Part shown: piece after piece, positions 1 through 7,335 of the stretch
Layout of the letters: each line of letters starts with the position of its first letter
Numbering within the stretch: position 1 is the stretch's first letter
Assembly (NCBI GenBank): GCA_035527455.1
Contig: DATLAN010000169.1
Coordinates: forward strand, 1-61,950
DNA: 61,950 nucleotides
Direction: 5' to 3'
Source of the DNA: DATLAN01 sp035527455
GTDB lineage: Bacteria > Planctomycetota > Planctomycetia > Pirellulales > Thermoguttaceae
Notes under the pieces: generated by a model
Databases searched by the model: none
Told to the model about the DNA's origin: nothing
What the model saw: only the letters and a program-made list of their open reading frames with translations
Translations under genes and position numbers: made by a program

Positions 1-272
1 GAAGTGCATCTGCACCTGAGAGCGGTGAGGTCGATCCACACGAGCGGTTGCTGAGGTATTTTTTGTATTCATGACCACGTTTTAGCGCGATCACCAAAAA
101 TGCACAAGCCCGTTTAATAAATTCACAGGCTATCCGCGAGACGAGGCTTCATCAAAGTAGCCGTCTCGCTCCGCGAGACGAGGCTTCATCTCGCGGAGCG
201 AGATGGCTACAAACGTTCGCGGCCGGTTCCACGGATCAGAATGACCCCTCCATTGGGGGTACCGGCCGGGAC
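1..272. other. Left-edge intergenic stretch
   Basis: I see no convincing gene in this stretch. Its left part is AT-richer than the rest of the window. It contains the GTAG hairpin pair at 157-210, listed separately. Any gene to which positions 1-100 might belong lies outside the window, so nothing can be said about it. Confidence 0.5.
157..210. repeat. GTAG-type REP hairpin pair
   Basis: Positions 157-180 hold GTAGCC followed by a CGTCTCG/CGAGACG hairpin. Positions 187-210 hold an inverted copy that ends in GGCTAC. This is the REP layout known from RAYT-mobilised elements: a GTAG tetranucleotide 5' of a short stem-loop. A close relative of the same stem sits at 35211-35296 and another at 57511-57549. 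Confidence 0.75.
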
Positions 273-602
273 ATGAGTTGCGAAAGGACCCCCTGGATGA
301 AGTGTCCCCGTTGCTGGGCGGAAAAAGCCTGCCTTCGCGAGGTCAAGGGTTGGAAAGGAACTCTGATGACCTGCCTGCTGCTTAGACCGATGAGGTGCCA
401 TCACTGCTACCACAAGTTCGTTGTTTCCTGGTTCTTCACGATCGGTAAGCAGCTCCATCCTCCTCGCCCGCAAATCGCCTCGGCTTCCCTTCAGACGGAA
501 CCGTCTCCCGTCGCCGAAGATGCTCTGCGTGAATCCATCCCGTTCAAGCGAGGCAATCGCGGCAGACAATCACGCAGGCCCTTCAAGGCCGATGCGGCCT
601 AA
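273..602 (+). CDS. Small zinc-ribbon-like protein (hypothetical)
   Basis: This 109-residue protein has a CPRC pair at residues 11-14 and a CHHC pair about 28 residues later, followed by a K-F and an aromatic patch. That spacing fits a four-cysteine zinc ribbon. Short proteins of this kind, with a CxxC, a basic stretch and an R-P-x-R-C-x-x-C block, are in my recollection common in planctomycetes, and their function is unknown. Translation could start at 273 or at the internal ATG at 297, which directly precedes the first CxxC. It ends 12 bp before the CpsB-like gene and may be co-transcribed with it. The C-terminal 50 residues are basic and look disordered. An overlapping frame on the opposite strand has no recognisable motif. 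Confidence 0.55.
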   Translation: MSCERTPWMKCPRCWAEKACLREVKGWKGTLMTCLLLRPMRCHHCYHKFVVSWFFTIGKQLHPPRPQIASASLQTEPSPVAEDALRESIPFKRGNRGRQSRRPFKADAA

Positions 603-614
603 GCGGCGAAGAAG

Positions 615-1415
615 ATGCCGGATCTCCCATCACTGGTCGATATCCATTGCCACTTGCTGCCCGGCCTCGACGACGGCGCGGCCGATCGGGACGTGGCCTT
701 GGCCATGGCACGACTCGCCGTGGCCGACGGAATCTCGACCGTCGTCGCAACGCCTCACCAGTCGGGCGGCCACGTGGGCAATCACAACCGGGCGATTTGC
801 ACGCTCACCGCCGATTTCCAGGAATTCCTTCGGGAGCAGAACGTTCCGTTGCGGGTGTTGCCCGGCGCCGAGGTGCGGATCGAACCCGAGCTGGTTTCCA
901 AGCTTCGCAGCGGCAAGTTGCTCACTCTGGCCGACCGTCGCAGACACGTGTTGTTGGAACTACCCTCCGAGGTCTGCTTCCCGCTCGATCGGCTGCTGGG
1001 CGAACTGGACGCCGCCGGAATGGTCGGGATCCTTGCGCACCCGGAGCGCAACATGGCAATCCTCTCGCAACGGCATCTGTTAGCCTCGCTGGTCGACGCC
1101 GGCTGCCTGGTGCAGATCACCTCGGGATCGTTGGTCGGTACGTTCGGGCCGCGCGTGCAGAAGTTCGCCGAGTGGCTCGTCATGCGAGGTTTGGTCCATT
1201 TCGTCGGCAGCGACGCCCACGGTGCCAGGACGCGCCGGCCGCTATTGCGCCGGGCGTTCGAGTGCATCGCCCGGTTGGCCGGCCCGGAAACGGCGGCCGA
1301 TCTCTGCTGCCGCAATCCGGCCCGGGTCGCCGCCGGCGAAACGGTGACGCTCGAATGCCGATCGCCAGGCAATTCACGCTGGATCGACCGGTTTTGGCGC
1401 AAGAGGGCAGGTTGA
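615..1415 (+). CDS. CpsB/YwqE-type PHP-domain tyrosine-protein phosphatase
   Basis: This 266-residue protein has the full metal-binding set of the PHP fold: DIHCHLLPGLDDG at 9-21, ATPH ending at His48, GAE with Glu86, the LAHPER histidine at about 142, and SDAHG with Asp200 and His202. The family (CpsB, YwqE, Wzb-like) uses metals to remove phosphate from tyrosine-phosphorylated kinases that control capsule or exopolysaccharide export. The length is normal, at about 250 residues. No polysaccharide kinase or glycosyltransferase is nearby, so its partner is not visible here. Its TGA stop shares one base with the ATG of the next gene (TGATG), which suggests translational coupling. The family call is strong; the substrate is inferred. 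Confidence 0.85.
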   Translation: MPDLPSLVDIHCHLLPGLDDGAADRDVALAMARLAVADGISTVVATPHQSGGHVGNHNRAICTLTADFQEFLREQNVPLRVLPGAEVRIEPELVSKLRSGKLLTLADRRRHVLLELPSEVCFPLDRLLGELDAAGMVGILAHPERNMAILSQRHLLASLVDAGCLVQITSGSLVGTFGPRVQKFAEWLVMRGLVHFVGSDAHGARTRRPLLRRAFECIARLAGPETAADLCCRNPARVAAGETVTLECRSPGNSRWIDRFWRKRAG

Positions 1416-2203
1416 TGCTCACGATCCGCCGTCACACGGGTTCCATATTACTGGCCGCGCTGGTCTCGGTCTGTTGGCCGCTCGACCGGCCGGCGCAAGC
1501 GTGGGAGGATCAGAAGGTATCCGGCCCGTTCGTCTGCAGGGCCGAATTCCCGTTGTCGGGAATGGAAGGCCTGATGGCGGAGCTTGCCCAAATCCAGGGC
1601 GATCTGGCCAAGTATCTCGGGATTCCGCCGACGCAGGAATCGATCGACCTGTATCTGTTTCGGGACAAGCAGAGCTACTCGCGTTTTCTCGAGCAGCACT
1701 TCCCCAAAGTGCCGCACCGCCGCGCGTTGTACCTCAAAGGCCGCGGAACAGGAATGGTCTTCGCCTATCGCAATCCCGAGTTCGAGATCGACGTGCGTCA
1801 CGAATGCACACACGCCTTGCTGCACGCGTCGCTGCCGGTCGTTCCTCTCTGGCTCGACGAGGGGCTGGCCGAGTACTTCGAGGTGCCCGCCGGGGAGCGG
1901 GCTTTCGACAATCCGCACTTGACAAGTCTGAAGTGGAATCTCTGGTTTGGGGGAGTCCCGCGGATGGAGAACTTGGAGAGCGTGGGAAGCCTGGAGGGAA
2001 TGCGGCAGGCTGAATACCGCTCTTCCTGGGCATGGGTCCACTTCATGCTCCACGGGTCGAGAGCGGCCCACGCCGAGTTGGTCGGCTATCTGAAGGACAT
2101 CCAGGCACATACGCCCCCGGGTCTGCTCAGCCAAAGGCTCCGCCAGCATGTGCCCGGAGTCGAGCAGCGCTTCACGGCCCATTTCAAGAGTTGGCGGCGG
2201 TAA
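1415..2203 (+). CDS. Secreted HExxH metallopeptidase-like protein (peptidase MA/DUF1570 type)
   Basis: This 262-residue protein starts with a basic and hydrophobic signal peptide that ends near A-Q-A. HECTHALLH places the zinc histidines at 129 and 133, and WLDEGLAEYFE supplies the third ligand, Glu149. This gluzincin arrangement is seen in the peptidase MA-like and DUF1570 families, which are frequent in planctomycetes. The upstream half (F-R-D-K-x-x-Y-x-x-F) also matches those families. The start at 1415 was chosen because it overlaps the stop of the upstream CpsB-like gene and directly precedes the signal peptide, although the frame stays open further upstream. The substrate is unknown; a periplasmic or cell-envelope role is inferred from export. 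Confidence 0.8.
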   Translation: MLTIRRHTGSILLAALVSVCWPLDRPAQAWEDQKVSGPFVCRAEFPLSGMEGLMAELAQIQGDLAKYLGIPPTQESIDLYLFRDKQSYSRFLEQHFPKVPHRRALYLKGRGTGMVFAYRNPEFEIDVRHECTHALLHASLPVVPLWLDEGLAEYFEVPAGERAFDNPHLTSLKWNLWFGGVPRMENLESVGSLEGMRQAEYRSSWAWVHFMLHGSRAAHAELVGYLKDIQAHTPPGLLSQRLRQHVPGVEQRFTAHFKSWRR

Positions 2204-2436
2204 CGCATCCTCGGGCCGTTCTTGGCAAACTGGGCAAAGGCTGGCGAACATCCCCGACTCCCCAGCCGTCTTTTTTTCCAAGTCGCATAATCGTTGCGAC
2301 CGATACAAAGAACGATTGCGTTCATTTTAACGGGGCGACACAGAGTTCCTGCACGGTGGCGGGCATCGGCGCACAGGGTGCGCGCCGCGAGATTCGCGAG
2401 AGCACCATTCTCCTGCTACAGAACGGGGGCAAGAAA
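2204..2436 (+). other. Intergenic region upstream of the small exported protein
   Basis: No gene is seen here. The reading frame of the next gene is open through this region, but the signal peptide only begins after the ATG at 2437. The stretch near 2281-2335 is less GC-rich and could hold a promoter, but no good -35/-10 pair was found. Confidence 0.4.
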
Positions 2437-2961
2437 ATGAGGAACATGGTTATGGTCAAGAAAATGCTCGTCGGGCTGGCTGTAGTGGGGCTCTGCCTGC
2501 CCCAGTCCGTCTTGGCGGCTCCGGCAAGCGCCGAACTCGAGGCGGCCGTGGTCGACGTGGCACTGATGGACGGCGGCAAGCTGATCGGCCGGGTGGTCGA
2601 TCCTCAAGGCGTCTCCTTGAAGAACGTCTCCGTCTTGCTGCGCTATCAGGGACAGGAAGTCTTGACGACCAAGACGGATCAGGATGGCTGCTTCTCCATC
2701 GACGGCCTGCGTGGCGGCGTGTATGAAATCGCGGCAGAAAACGGCGGCGGAGTATACCGTCTCTGGGCCGCCGCGACCGCTCCGCCCTTGTCGGGCCGCG
2801 GAGTCCTGATCGTTTCCGGAGGCAACACGGTTCGGTCGCAAGGCGAGTTATTCGGCGGATTCGGATCCATGTCCGGTGCCCTGGTTGTCACGGGCATCGT
2901 GGCCACCGCGGTGTCGGTCCCGGTGGCGATCAACAACACCAAGCGACCCTCCAGCCCATAA
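2437..2961 (+). CDS. Small exported protein with carboxypeptidase regulatory-like (CarboxypepD_reg) domain
   Basis: This 174-residue protein has a clear signal peptide, MRNMVMVKKMLVGLAVVG..., with cleavage likely after VLAAPA. Residues about 45-100 form one beta-sandwich unit: GRVVDPQGVSLKNVSVLL, then TDQDGCFSIDGLRGGVYEI. This is the pattern of the carboxypeptidase regulatory-like fold. A glycine-rich stretch and a hydrophobic segment (GALVVTGIVATAVSVPVAI) near the C-terminus could be a membrane anchor, and the protein ends N-N-T-K-R-P-S-S-P. Small proteins of this layout are, in my recollection, common in planctomycetes. Their function is unknown; a structural or surface role is possible. 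The start is set by the signal peptide and by AGAAA before the ATG. Confidence 0.75.
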   Translation: MRNMVMVKKMLVGLAVVGLCLPQSVLAAPASAELEAAVVDVALMDGGKLIGRVVDPQGVSLKNVSVLLRYQGQEVLTTKTDQDGCFSIDGLRGGVYEIAAENGGGVYRLWAAATAPPLSGRGVLIVSGGNTVRSQGELFGGFGSMSGALVVTGIVATAVSVPVAINNTKRPSSP

Positions 2962-2967
2962 CAAAAA

Positions 2968-3030
2968 GCCGCGACCGGTGGTCGCGCCCGGAATCGCCAC
3001 CGGTGGTCGCGCCCGGAATCGCGACCGGTG
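2968..3030 (+). repeat. Short direct repeats containing ACCGGTGGTCGCGCC
   Basis: Three imperfect copies of a roughly 27-bp unit (C-ACCGGTGGTCGCGCC-CGGAATCG) stand in a row just after the stop of the exported protein. The unit contains the palindrome ACCGGT. The repeat is non-coding and could also act as a terminator-like hairpin. Confidence 0.6.
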
Positions 3031-3083
3031 GGTGCCACTGGCTGCTTGTCAGCCCGTGCCTTCATGCGGCCTTTCCGCACTAC

Positions 3084-3117
3084 ATGCCGGAACTGCGCTG
3101 CGCTGGTTCCGGCCTAC
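3084..3117 (-). repeat. GTAG-type REP hairpin (GCCGGAAC stem)
   Basis: Read on the minus strand, this is GTAG followed by GCCGGAAC, a loop rich in CAGCGC, and GTTCCGGC. The same stem recurs as an inverted pair at 37987-38020 and 38049-38082. It follows the GTAG-plus-stem rule of RAYT-mobilised REP elements. Confidence 0.75.
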
Positions 3118-3130
3118 ACATTTGACTGTT

Positions 3131-3874
3131 TCATGAGTCGTGTGGTTCCCCGGCCAAATCGACCCACGGATTCAGCCGAAGGGCCGGAATGACAGGTCGA
3201 TGCCCTGGCCGCCCCGCTGGAAGGAACGTAGGGTGGGCACTGCCCACCAGCGACTTCTTGCCCTTAAGAAAGTTGGTGGGCAGTGCCACCCTACGGACTC
3301 TCAAGACGTACGCCACCAGCCCGGCCGCACCGGCAGCCAGCAGCACGAGCGACGACGGCTCGGGCACGGCGTACTCGACGTAATAGCCCGAGTTGGTCGA
3401 TTCGTAATCGCTCTGGTCCGACCAGCCGAACGCGTCGGGCGAGTCGGCCGCGCGGTCCATCTCCAGGACGTTTTCTCCGCCGAGGAAGTTGTTCGGTTCG
3501 GGACGCGCCCAGTTGCTGTAATCCCACGGCTCGTCGGTAATCCATCGCCATCCGCCGCCGGGCTCGGCGTAGTCGTCGGCGGTGGTATCTTGGAATCCGC
3601 CCAGCCACGCCCGCCATGACGGCTTGGGTACGCTGTTGCGAAGGAACTCCTTTTCGGCTTCAAAGGTGAGCGTGGCCAGATAACCCTGTACGCCGGCGAA
3701 CACCGACGCCTCGGCCGCGGCCCTGGCCTCGCTCCACCGCAGGCGTCCGGGCACGTAGTTGTAATAGTGTCCGTTCCCGCCCTCTTCCATCGCCCAAAGA
3801 ACCGGTTGCGCCCGGCTCTCTCCCGCCCCAAGCAGCACGACGCCTACGGCCAGCAACAGCGACAAGCGAAGCAT
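3131..3874 (-). CDS. PEP-CTERM protein with C-type lectin-like domain
   Basis: This 247-residue protein has an N-terminal signal peptide (LSLLLAVGVVLLGAGESRA). It is followed by a C-type lectin fold with W-S-E-A-R-A-A-A-E, AWLGGFQD, and RPEPNN, the EPN-type calcium and sugar-binding motif. Residues about 167-193 are a sorting signal: VPEPSS, a hydrophobic helix, then RVRR. Exosortase systems process such tails, and no exosortase is in this window. The normal protein should end soon after RVRR. Instead, residues from about 194 are encoded by the GTAG hairpin pair at 3228-3294 and the sequence after it, so the native stop seems to have been lost to a repeat insertion. GGGAGGG lies upstream of the ATG. 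A surface carbohydrate-binding role is inferred. Confidence 0.85.
   Translation of the reverse strand: MLRLSLLLAVGVVLLGAGESRAQPVLWAMEEGGNGHYYNYVPGRLRWSEARAAAEASVFAGVQGYLATLTFEAEKEFLRNSVPKPSWRAWLGGFQDTTADDYAEPGGGWRWITDEPWDYSNWARPEPNNFLGGENVLEMDRAADSPDAFGWSDQSDYESTNSGYYVEYAVPEPSSLVLLAAGAAGLVAYVLRVRRVALPTNFLKGKKSLVGSAHPTFLPAGRPGHRPVIPALRLNPWVDLAGEPHDS
3228..3294. repeat. Inverted GTAG-type REP pair inside the tail of the lectin gene
   Basis: The left arm at 3228-3248 is GTAG plus the stem GGTGGGCA/TGCCCACC. The right arm at 3275-3294 is its inverse and ends in CCCTAC. The pair lies within the 3' coding end of the PEP-CTERM lectin gene and encodes its tail. It is a variant of the GGTGGG family at 3912-3942, 4026-4056 and 46077-46107. 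Confidence 0.8.
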
Positions 3875-3911
3875 GATGATGCCCTCCCGCTAGTGCGTTT
3901 ACGCCACATTC

Positions 3912-4056
3912 GTAGGGTGGGTCGAGCGCAGCGAGCCCCACCAGCAGCCCTACGACCTCACGACAGCAGCTCTCACGTTGCTCCTATACGTATATTTCAG
4001 ACATCCACACGCCCATCTCTTGATCGGTGGGGCTCGCTGCGCTCGACCCACCCTAC
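3912..4056. repeat. Inverted pair of 31-bp GTAG-type REP elements
   Basis: Positions 3912-3942 carry GTAG, then GGTGGG, a TCGAGCGCAGCGAG core and CCCCACC. Positions 4026-4056 carry the exact reverse complement. A third copy is at 46077-46107, inside uvrA. The right copy encodes G-W-V-E-R-S-E-P-H near the end of the second PEP-CTERM protein. The left copy lies between the two PEP-CTERM genes. Confidence 0.85.
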
Positions 4057-4890
4057 TTCCACTACTTCCACTCGAAGTCCCGTACCGCGGGACGAATGTG
4101 TACAATGGCAGAATGCAAATGCAATTAGCGTAAACGCACCCATGAACACCATCGCAACAGAAGATGGCTCGGGCACCACGGTGTACGTCAAGTCATCGAA
4201 GAAGATATCTGCATATTGTGCGGGGTTGCTGGAAGGGCTTACCCCTCCTCGCCACCCGAAGGCATCAACGGCAAACGCCTTGCTTCGCAGCGCTGGTGTT
4301 AGTTCTGCGCTGTTTGATACTTCATCCAACGCTACAGTCAATAGGCCGCCTCCTTCGCTTCCGCCACTTGGGTCCCAGGAGAATGACCACGTGCGATCTG
4401 TGTTCGGCCCGATCGGCGTGTCCGGAAGTCGCTCCCAGTCTGTTACCTCGGTGCCGGCGTCAAGGCTCATAACGCCTCGCCAATAGATCCATCCTGCGTG
4501 GCCGTCGTAATTCATGCCGATTCCCACATAGCTGTCGCCGATTGTCGAGAAGTAGCCCAGCATGTTCGTGTAACCAAAATCAGGATTGTTGGCCTGTGCG
4601 TAGTCGAATCTGCCCGACGCGGAGAATGGCGTGTCCAAGGTGATCGTTCCGTCAAGGTTTGTGTCAGCGTAGTACTTGACGAATTCTGACCGAGTGAATC
4701 TTCCTCCGCCTTCGCCCGGTGACCCGCCGGCGTGCGAACTTTCCTGTCGATACCCGAAGTCGTTCCCGTTGATGCCGGTGCCAAGAACCGACCAACCGGG
4801 ATCAACGTCGAAGTTTTCCGTTCGGCTTGCACCCCATGCCTGCCCCGCCAAGCCAAGCAACGCTGCCACGACTGCCGTCAACCGAAACAT
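3997..4890 (-). CDS. PEP-CTERM sorted exported protein
   Basis: This protein of about 297 residues begins with a signal peptide (MFRLTAVVAALLGLAGQAWG). The body is rich in Gly, Asp and aromatic residues, like a beta-sandwich or LamG/DUF-type surface protein (ENFDVDPGW... DGTITL... IFFDDLTYTV). I do not recognise a precise family. A VPEPSS motif, a hydrophobic helix and CHCTHSSRG form the sorting signal. Residues about 279-289 (GWVERSEPHRS) come from a GTAG hairpin, so here too the natural end is extended by a repeat. The ATG at 4890 is preferred over the in-frame one at 4905 because GGGGA precedes it and the signal peptide begins there. It is probably a surface or matrix protein. Confidence 0.75.
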   Translation of the reverse strand: MFRLTAVVAALLGLAGQAWGASRTENFDVDPGWSVLGTGINGNDFGYRQESSHAGGSPGEGGGRFTRSEFVKYYADTNLDGTITLDTPFSASGRFDYAQANNPDFGYTNMLGYFSTIGDSYVGIGMNYDGHAGWIYWRGVMSLDAGTEVTDWERLPDTPIGPNTDRTWSFSWDPSGGSEGGGLLTVALDEVSNSAELTPALRSKAFAVDAFGWRGGVSPSSNPAQYADIFFDDLTYTVVPEPSSVAMVFMGAFTLIAFAFCHCTHSSRGTGLRVEVVEVGWVERSEPHRSRDGRVDV

Positions 4891-4944
4891 CACACCATCC
4901 CCCAAGCAAAGACGGACTCTCCCCGTCAGTGGAAATCAAGGAAA

Positions 4945-4966
4945 CCGGCCCGCATGGGCCGACTAC
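4945..4966 (-). repeat. Single GTAG-type REP hairpin
   Basis: On the minus strand this reads GTAGTCGGCCC-ATGC-GGGCCGG. It has the GTAG lead and a stem with a 4-base loop. It lies upstream of the second PEP-CTERM gene. Confidence 0.65.
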
Positions 4967-5300
4967 AGACGATCACCCCGGCCAACGGTCAACCGGGATG
5001 TCCGACGCTGCCTCGTTAATAGAGAGTGCAGGAAATGCCCCATAGAACTACCCCTTAACGTAACCAAACGCCCGCCCCGTGTCAACCGGTTGAAGAGTAC
5101 CCCCTCTGAATTCCGAGCCGAAAAGTGCCTCGAATCCGTGAAATCCGGTAGCACGCCGCGCCCCTTTCTGGGTGGCTGCACGATGCGAGCGCTCCATTCC
5201 CACCGGAGAAGACAACGGGAAGGGGATCACGAAAGCGCGAAAGGACGAAAAGGCGAAAAGGGAGAAGAAGATGAGAACATCGCTTCGTCCACGTGGCCGC
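4967..5300. other. Intergenic region between a PEP-CTERM gene start and a BBP7 gene end
   Basis: I find no gene here. All frames are either short or lack codon bias. Near 5210-5270 there is an A-rich plus-strand stretch of repeated GCGAAA/GAAAAGG-like units. Confidence 0.4.
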
Positions 5301-7007
5301 TCACCACGTCCATTCGGCGCCCAAAGAGAGTCCGTGGTAGAAGATTATCCCGTTGGTGTTGATCGTCGTCGGCGGGTTCGTGTCGAAGGTGATCTGTTCG
5401 GGGGCCAAGGCCAGCCCGGTGATCCACATGAAATCGTAAGACGCTCGGAGCGTGAGGTTGGGCCGGGCCTGGTAGGTGCCGATGAACCCGAACTCGCCGA
5501 TCAGCGAGACCTCGTCTTGGCTGGCGACGCGGCGTTCGTTCAGAGTTTCGGTGGCGAAGGGATCGTTCGGCGCACTGGTGACCACGCGACTGACCTGGTC
5601 GGAGAAATTGATGGCCGGACCGGCCTTGACCCGAACGCCCCAAGACCACTTGCAGTTCCGCTGGATCAGGTCGGCACCGATCTGGATACCGGCCAGGTCG
5701 TTGTGGGTGCGGACGAAGTAGTTCCCCGAAAGCATGCTGTCGGCGACCAGATTGCCGTCGTCGTCGAAGACGTTGATCCTCCCGCGACTGGCGAAATCGA
5801 ACTGTTCGTCGATCGACAGGTACCGCAGGCCGAACAGGAACGAGAAGAACTGGCCCGACTGACACTCTCGCCGCCATCGGCCGTTCGGTCGAAGCACGAG
5901 GCGGTTGCGGCCGCGGGGGCGGAGCCAGACGTTCAACTCGAAGTTGTTGATGTCGGAATGGTAGGTCGCGGTCTGCTCCAGCGCCCGGCTGAAGCCGCCG
6001 ACGTCGGCGGGAAAGGGCGTAAACAGGTTGCCGGCCACCGCCCGCGGCACTTGGATCGCCTCGCCGGGATTGTCCGGATCTTCAATCGTGGCGTTGTAGG
6101 TCACCGCCTCGCCGAGGGCCGATACCGTGTCACGCCAACTGTTCATTCCCCAGTAGGAAAACTCCAGAAACTGGTCTCGATTCTCGGTATCCCGTCCGAG
6201 GTAACGTCCCACGGTGGTCTCGTATCCGGCCGCCACGTCGAAACTCAGGTTCGTCGTGCCGAAGTTCCCGATGAAAAATCCGGACGCGGGAAGCAATTCG
6301 AAACTCAGCGGCGTTGCTCTGGACTTGGTGCGATTCAAGACCCGAATGCCTTGGTAGATGTAGAAACTCGGTGGAGCACAGCTTCCGCCGCCGCAGACTT
6401 CACAACCTGCACCGGTCTCCGACCAATCGAACCCACAGCCGTCCGGATGGGCAGATTCGAACTCTGCGCCGGAATCCCCTTGATCCTCGAAGGGCACCGG
6501 GAATATCGGCTCAGGCGTGGCCGCTTGGCTGCCCGTTGTCGGTCGATCGATCGGTGCTCGTCTTATACTCGGAGTCGCCGGCGGAAACTCGGCCGGGGCC
6601 CTCGGCGGAACAATCTCTTCGACCGGCGGCCGGATCGACGGAGGCGTCTCGGGAAAAGTCGCCGGCGGGGTAATCGCCGGAACCGAAGGCGAAGCCCCGT
6701 TTCCATCCGTCGGCGGAGCTGTCGGAAGAATCGTCGGCGGAGCTACCCTGGGAAGCGTGACCGAAGGTTCTGCCGCAACCGGTGGTGCGAGCCCTTCCGG
6801 AGTCGTCGATGGTATTGCCGCCGGCGTTGTCGGTAGGGTCGTTGCCGTAGCGGGTGGTGAAATCTCTTCCAAAAATGTCGGCGGGGAGATGGCCGGGATT
6901 GCCGGCGGCTCGTCGGGTGGTCGAGCCGGCTGGGCCATGATCCGCGTGGCGAAGATCAGGCCAACCACACCCAAAACCAGTAGTATGCCCCTTATTCTGT
7001 GCTTCAC
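5301..7007 (-). CDS. BBP7-family outer-membrane beta-barrel protein
   Basis: This protein has about 568 residues. It has a signal sequence (VKHRIRGILLVLGVVGLIFATRIMAQ) and then a Pro/Thr/Ile-rich linker of about 140 residues made of P-P-x-I-P-x-x-P units. The C-terminal domain of about 380 residues has alternating polar and hydrophobic strands (FEFSYWGMNSW..., FFSFLFGLRYLSIDEQF..., GVRVKAGPAINF...) and ends SLGAEWTW with a terminal aromatic, as outer-membrane barrels do. This matches the planctomycete BBP7 family. The GTG at 7007 was chosen because AAGGAGG lies nine bases upstream and the signal peptide begins there; an ATG at 7142 would add 45 residues without any signal character. C-G-x-x-C and C-x-V-C-G-G-G-S-C clusters precede the barrel. 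Confidence 0.8.
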   Translation of the reverse strand: MKHRIRGILLVLGVVGLIFATRIMAQPARPPDEPPAIPAISPPTFLEEISPPATATTLPTTPAAIPSTTPEGLAPPVAAEPSVTLPRVAPPTILPTAPPTDGNGASPSVPAITPPATFPETPPSIRPPVEEIVPPRAPAEFPPATPSIRRAPIDRPTTGSQAATPEPIFPVPFEDQGDSGAEFESAHPDGCGFDWSETGAGCEVCGGGSCAPPSFYIYQGIRVLNRTKSRATPLSFELLPASGFFIGNFGTTNLSFDVAAGYETTVGRYLGRDTENRDQFLEFSYWGMNSWRDTVSALGEAVTYNATIEDPDNPGEAIQVPRAVAGNLFTPFPADVGGFSRALEQTATYHSDINNFELNVWLRPRGRNRLVLRPNGRWRRECQSGQFFSFLFGLRYLSIDEQFDFASRGRINVFDDDGNLVADSMLSGNYFVRTHNDLAGIQIGADLIQRNCKWSWGVRVKAGPAINFSDQVSRVVTSAPNDPFATETLNERRVASQDEVSLIGEFGFIGTYQARPNLTLRASYDFMWITGLALAPEQITFDTNPPTTINTNGIIFYHGLSLGAEWTW

Positions 7008-7112
7008 CAGATTGTCCTCCTTCACTCGCCGGTCTGTGGTTGCATCACGACACACCGACCGAACGGTTGCAGAACTGCACACCTGCCTAATCGGCCAACG
7101 GCCGCCGGCAGA

Positions 7113-7142
7113 ATAATAATATTCGTTAAAATCGCCTGACAA
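7113..7142 (-). promoter_or_regulatory. Candidate sigma70-type promoter for the BBP7 gene
   Basis: On the minus strand TTGTCA (7142-7137) is followed, after 18 bases, by TATTAT (7118-7113). The spacer is AT-rich. It sits about 105 bp upstream of the GTG start. This is a match to the general consensus only. Confidence 0.4.
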
Positions 7143-7335
7143 TTCGCAGATTTCTGGACCGGCAAACTCGCCAGAAGTCCCCTAGTTTCCGGCATAATGC
7201 CCATAGCCCCTAAAACCCGTCTATGCGCGTCTTCCGGAACACTCGGGGCCAGATTAAGGGGTTCTCTCGCTCGCGGGCGAAAGAAACAATGTCGGCAGGT
7301 CGTCTACCATCAACCACGAATCACAGGTTTCACTC
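7143..7335. other. Divergent intergenic region between the BBP7 and transaldolase genes
   Basis: No gene is visible. Promoters for both directions should lie in 7008-7335. Only the minus-strand candidate listed above looks good. Confidence 0.4.

Noticed and set aside
5172..6836. A long plus-strand open frame opposite the BBP7 gene.
   Set aside because: It is antisense to a gene with signal peptide, strong ribosome-binding site and barrel pattern. Its composition (Arg-rich at the end) is that of a shadow frame.
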